From Ectopseudomonas oleovorans (GTDB lineage: Bacteria > Pseudomonadota > Gammaproteobacteria > Pseudomonadales > Pseudomonadaceae): a stretch of 64,000 nucleotides of DNA. The notes under the pieces were generated by a model. It did no database searches. It was not told where the DNA came from and saw only the letters and a program-made list of their open reading frames with translations. Location of the stretch: the NCBI RefSeq assembly GCF_003052605.1, contig NZ_QASO01000112.1, positions 29,105 to 93,104 of the forward strand, given 5' to 3'. The position numbers and the translations under genes were made by a program. Shown here piece after piece: positions 62,049-64,000 of this stretch. Position 1 is the first letter of the stretch. Every line of letters begins with the position of its first letter.

Positions 62049-62873
62049 ATGAGTCGTGATCTCGCCACTGCCACACGTTCACAGCTGGCTCTGCAGTCCT
62101 ATCTCGATGGCCTGCTGCAGGAGGCTGCTGCCGAACTGGAGATGTCTGTCAGCCTCGATGAGTTCGAAGCTGCGGTGCTCGAGGGGCAGGTGCGCGATGC
62201 CCGGCTGGTCGAGGCGATAGCGCCTGCTGTTGCGCCCGTTATGCGTGCAGCGGTGGTCGAGCCTCCGGTTGAGGTCGCCACCGTGCCGGTAGAGTTGCCT
62301 GCGCCCGTATTGGCGCCGGCCATCGAAGACTCGCCGCCAGCGGTCGCCACCCTTGCCGGGCAGGCCCCGCAACCGGCTGCCTTGCAGGCTGATGGTCGTC
62401 CGGCCTGGGCTGAGGAACCCTTCGAGTGTCTGCTGTTCGATGTAGCGGGACTGACGCTGGCCGTGCCGCTGATTTGCCTGGGCTCGATCTACCCGCTCGA
62501 AGGCCAGGAGCTGACGCCGCTGTTCGGTCAGCCGGAGTGGTTTCTCGGTATTCTGCCCAGCCAGTCCGGTAACCTGAAGGTGCTGGATACGGCGCGTTGG
62601 GTGATGCCGGATCGTTACCGTGATGACTTCCGTGAAGGGCTGCAATACGTGATTTCGGTGCAGGGCTACGAGTGGGGGCTGGCGGTGCATCAGGTCAGCC
62701 GCTCGATTCGTCTGGATCCGGACGAGGTCAAGTGGCGCAGCCAGCGCAGCCAGCGACCCTGGCTGGCCGGTACGGTGATCGAGCATATGTGTGCCTTGCT
62801 CGATGTGGCGGCGCTGGCCGAGCTGATTGCCAGCGGCGCGGCGAAACGCCTGCATGGCGGAAAAGTGCATTGA
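62049..62873 (+). CDS. parP: ParP: CheW-like polar array partner of ParC
   Basis: The 274-residue protein begins MSRDLATATRSQLALQSYLD and has an Ala/Pro/Val-rich linker (about 50-140). A C-terminal CheW-like/AIF domain covers about 145-270 (ECLLFDVAGLTLAVPLICLG, FLGILPSQSGNLKVLDTARW, YVISVQGYEWGLAVHQVSRS). ParP binds ParC and CheA and stabilises polar chemotaxis clusters. ATG 62049 is preferred over ATG 61974, because the upstream 25 residues are not family-like, although the frame is open. Confidence 0.88.
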   Translation: MSRDLATATRSQLALQSYLDGLLQEAAAELEMSVSLDEFEAAVLEGQVRDARLVEAIAPAVAPVMRAAVVEPPVEVATVPVELPAPVLAPAIEDSPPAVATLAGQAPQPAALQADGRPAWAEEPFECLLFDVAGLTLAVPLICLGSIYPLEGQELTPLFGQPEWFLGILPSQSGNLKVLDTARWVMPDRYRDDFREGLQYVISVQGYEWGLAVHQVSRSIRLDPDEVKWRSQRSQRPWLAGTVIEHMCALLDVAALAELIASGAAKRLHGGKVH

Positions 62874-62969
62874 GAATTGGTGGGTTCGTGCCAACGGGCT
62901 CTATAGTTGATGAAAAGCGGGTCGACCCGCACATGCCGCGCTGAGCGGTTTTTGATGAGGCTAGGGGAC

Positions 62970-63449
62970 ATGAAGAAAAGTTCTGCACAAGGCGCCGAAG
63001 ATCCGATTCTGCAGTGGGTGACCTTTCGCCTGGACAATGAGACCTACGGCATCAACGTGATGCAGGTTCAGGAAGTCCTGCGCTATACCGAGATTGCCCC
63101 TGTGCCGGGCGCGCCGAGCTATGTGCTGGGTATCATCAACCTGCGCGGCAACGTGGTCACCGTGATCGATACCCGCCAGCGTTTCGGTCTGGGTTCGGCG
63201 CCGGTGACCGACAACACCCGTATCGTCATCATCGAGGCGGACAAGCAGGTGGTCGGCATTCTGGTCGATAGCGTGGCCGAAGTGGTTTACCTGCGTCAGT
63301 CCGAGATCGAGACGGCACCGAACGTCGGTAACGACGAGTCGGCCAAGTTCATCCAGGGCGTCTGCAACAAGAACGGCGAGCTGCTGATTCTGGTCGAACT
63401 GGACAAGATGATGTCCGAAGAAGAGTGGTCGGAGCTGGAGAGCATCTGA
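62970..63449 (+). CDS. cheW: Chemotaxis coupling protein CheW
   Basis: The 159-residue adaptor is a single CheW domain: WVTFRLDNETYGINVMQVQE, VLRYTEIAPVPGAPSYVLGI, INLRGNVVTVIDTRQRFGL and a C-terminal GVCNKNGELLILVELDKMMS. It bridges CheA and chemoreceptors. ATG 62970 follows AGGGGA at 2-7 bp. The upstream gap contains a perfect palindrome (62917-62930). The DUF2802 gene starts 3 bp after its stop. Confidence 0.97.
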   Translation: MKKSSAQGAEDPILQWVTFRLDNETYGINVMQVQEVLRYTEIAPVPGAPSYVLGIINLRGNVVTVIDTRQRFGLGSAPVTDNTRIVIIEADKQVVGILVDSVAEVVYLRQSEIETAPNVGNDESAKFIQGVCNKNGELLILVELDKMMSEEEWSELESI

Positions 63450-63452
63450 GCC

Positions 63453-63875
63453 ATGTCCGAGTTTGCCATGCTGGCTGCGGCCCTTGCCTTCGTGGCGCTG
63501 CTCTGCGTGGCATTGGGCATCGTCTGCCATGGCCTGCAGCGCAACCAGCAGCGTCTGCTGGCTGAGCAGGCCAAGCTTGATGCCGTACGCGATGCTCGGA
63601 TCAAGGAGCTGGGTAAGCGGCTGGATGCCTACCTGACCGGCAGCATTCGTATGGGCGAAGAGTTGCACGAGTTGCGGCGTGTGGTGGCGCCGCTGCCGGA
63701 CAAGGTCAGCCAGATCGAGCAGCGCGACCCCAGTAGCCTGTCCTTCACGCAGGCCGCACGCCTGGTGGGCATGGGCGCCAGCGTCGAAGATCTGACCCAG
63801 TCCTGTGGGTTGAGCAAGGCCGAGGCCGAGCTGATCAGTCGCCTGCACAAGCCCAAGGCCGGTCAGGCGCAATAG
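63453..63875 (+). CDS. DUF2802 domain protein
   Basis: The 140-residue protein has one N-terminal TM helix (AMLAAALAFVALLCVALGIV, about 4-23), a charged coiled-coil-like middle (LLAEQAKLDAVRDARIKELG) and a C-terminal DUF2802 region (ARLVGMGASVEDLTQSCGLS, KAEAELISRLHKP) that looks helix-turn-helix-like. It follows cheW in many pseudomonads; the function is unknown. Its stop codon lies at the very edge of the second copy of the dispersed inverted-repeat element. Confidence 0.85.
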   Translation: MSEFAMLAAALAFVALLCVALGIVCHGLQRNQQRLLAEQAKLDAVRDARIKELGKRLDAYLTGSIRMGEELHELRRVVAPLPDKVSQIEQRDPSSLSFTQAARLVGMGASVEDLTQSCGLSKAEAELISRLHKPKAGQAQ

Positions 63876-64000
63876 CAGGCTGTTGAAAAACTATCTGCGT
63901 TGCCACTGCTGCGTTAAAAACAGGCTCGTGCGCGAGTCCGTATGCGCTCCATAGACCCCATCTTCAACTGACCTCTCCGTATCCCGGATGCTGGGCTCCC
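63874..64000. repeat. Second copy of the dispersed element (truncated by window end)
   Basis: AGCAGGCTGTTGAAAAACTA (63874 on) followed by TCTGCGTTGCC and CTGCGTTAAAAACAG matches the first ~50 bp of the element at 33690. After about 63925 the sequence diverges and the right end is not visible. No gene is seen in 63876-64000. Confidence 0.75.

Overview
The window is a GC-rich (roughly 60-65% by eye) gammaproteobacterial chromosome segment. It is almost certainly from Pseudomonas. The evidence is the fleQ-fleS-fleR regulators, fleN, flhF, the motC/motD pair, the parC/parP/cheW tail, sigma-54 promoters in front of most flagellar operons, and Pseudomonas-type dispersed palindromic repeats. The unusual linkage of all flagellar genes in one block suggests a relative of the P. 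mendocina/P. oleovorans group rather than P. aeruginosa; this species-level guess is inference.

Layout. (1) 1-3000 is a scarred region. It holds the 3' end of an indolepyruvate ferredoxin oxidoreductase gene, a chimera between the first codons of a leucine-dehydrogenase-like gene and the tail of an IS5-type transposase, an intact tRNA-Arg(CCT) with its own promoter, an internally deleted P4-type integrase, and a decayed IS4-type transposase. (2) 3012-6007 carries sstT (Na+/Ser-Thr symporter) and an MFS transporter. (3) 6108-8695, minus strand: flgZ (PilZ brake), flgN, flgM, flgA. (4) 8773-10576: cheV, cheR. (5) 11098-22951: flgBCDE, then flgFGHIJKL (rod, hook, rings, hook-filament junction). 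(6) 23410-28862: fliC, flaG, fliD, fliS, fliT-like (filament, cap, chaperones). (7) 29109-33499: fleQ, fleSR (master regulators). (8) 33500-34230: a repeat-rich gap with a small GIY-YIG gene. (9) 34350-42584: fliEFGHIJ followed by the hsbA-hsbR-hptB signalling genes. (10) 42652-51820: fliK, fliLMNOPQR, flhB, flhA (hook-length control, switch, export gate). (11) 51832-54806: flhF, fleN, fliA (placement/number and sigma-28). (12) 54907-63875: cheY, cheZ, cheA, cheB, motC, motD, parC, parP, cheW and a DUF2802 gene.

Together the block encodes nearly a complete polar flagellum plus its chemotaxis pathway. The regulatory hierarchy can be read from the DNA. A probable sigma-70 site precedes fleQ. 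Sigma-54 (-24/-12) sites precede flgB, flgF, fleS, fliE, fliK, fliL and flhA, with weaker candidates for flgA and fliD. Sigma-28 (FliA) sites precede flgM, fliC and fliS.

I found no defence system, CRISPR array or wholly unknown multi-gene system. The most interesting signals are: a palindromic repeat inserted at the start of flgI that remains open and lengthens the leader; an 877-residue flagellin with about six degenerate ~100-residue modules and a drop in GC; a FlgL with three related modules; tandem DEITDDEFE repeats in CheA; a GIY-YIG gene embedded in REP sequences inside the flagellar cluster; a ~144-bp inverted-repeat element present at least twice; and IS-mediated scars at the left edge.
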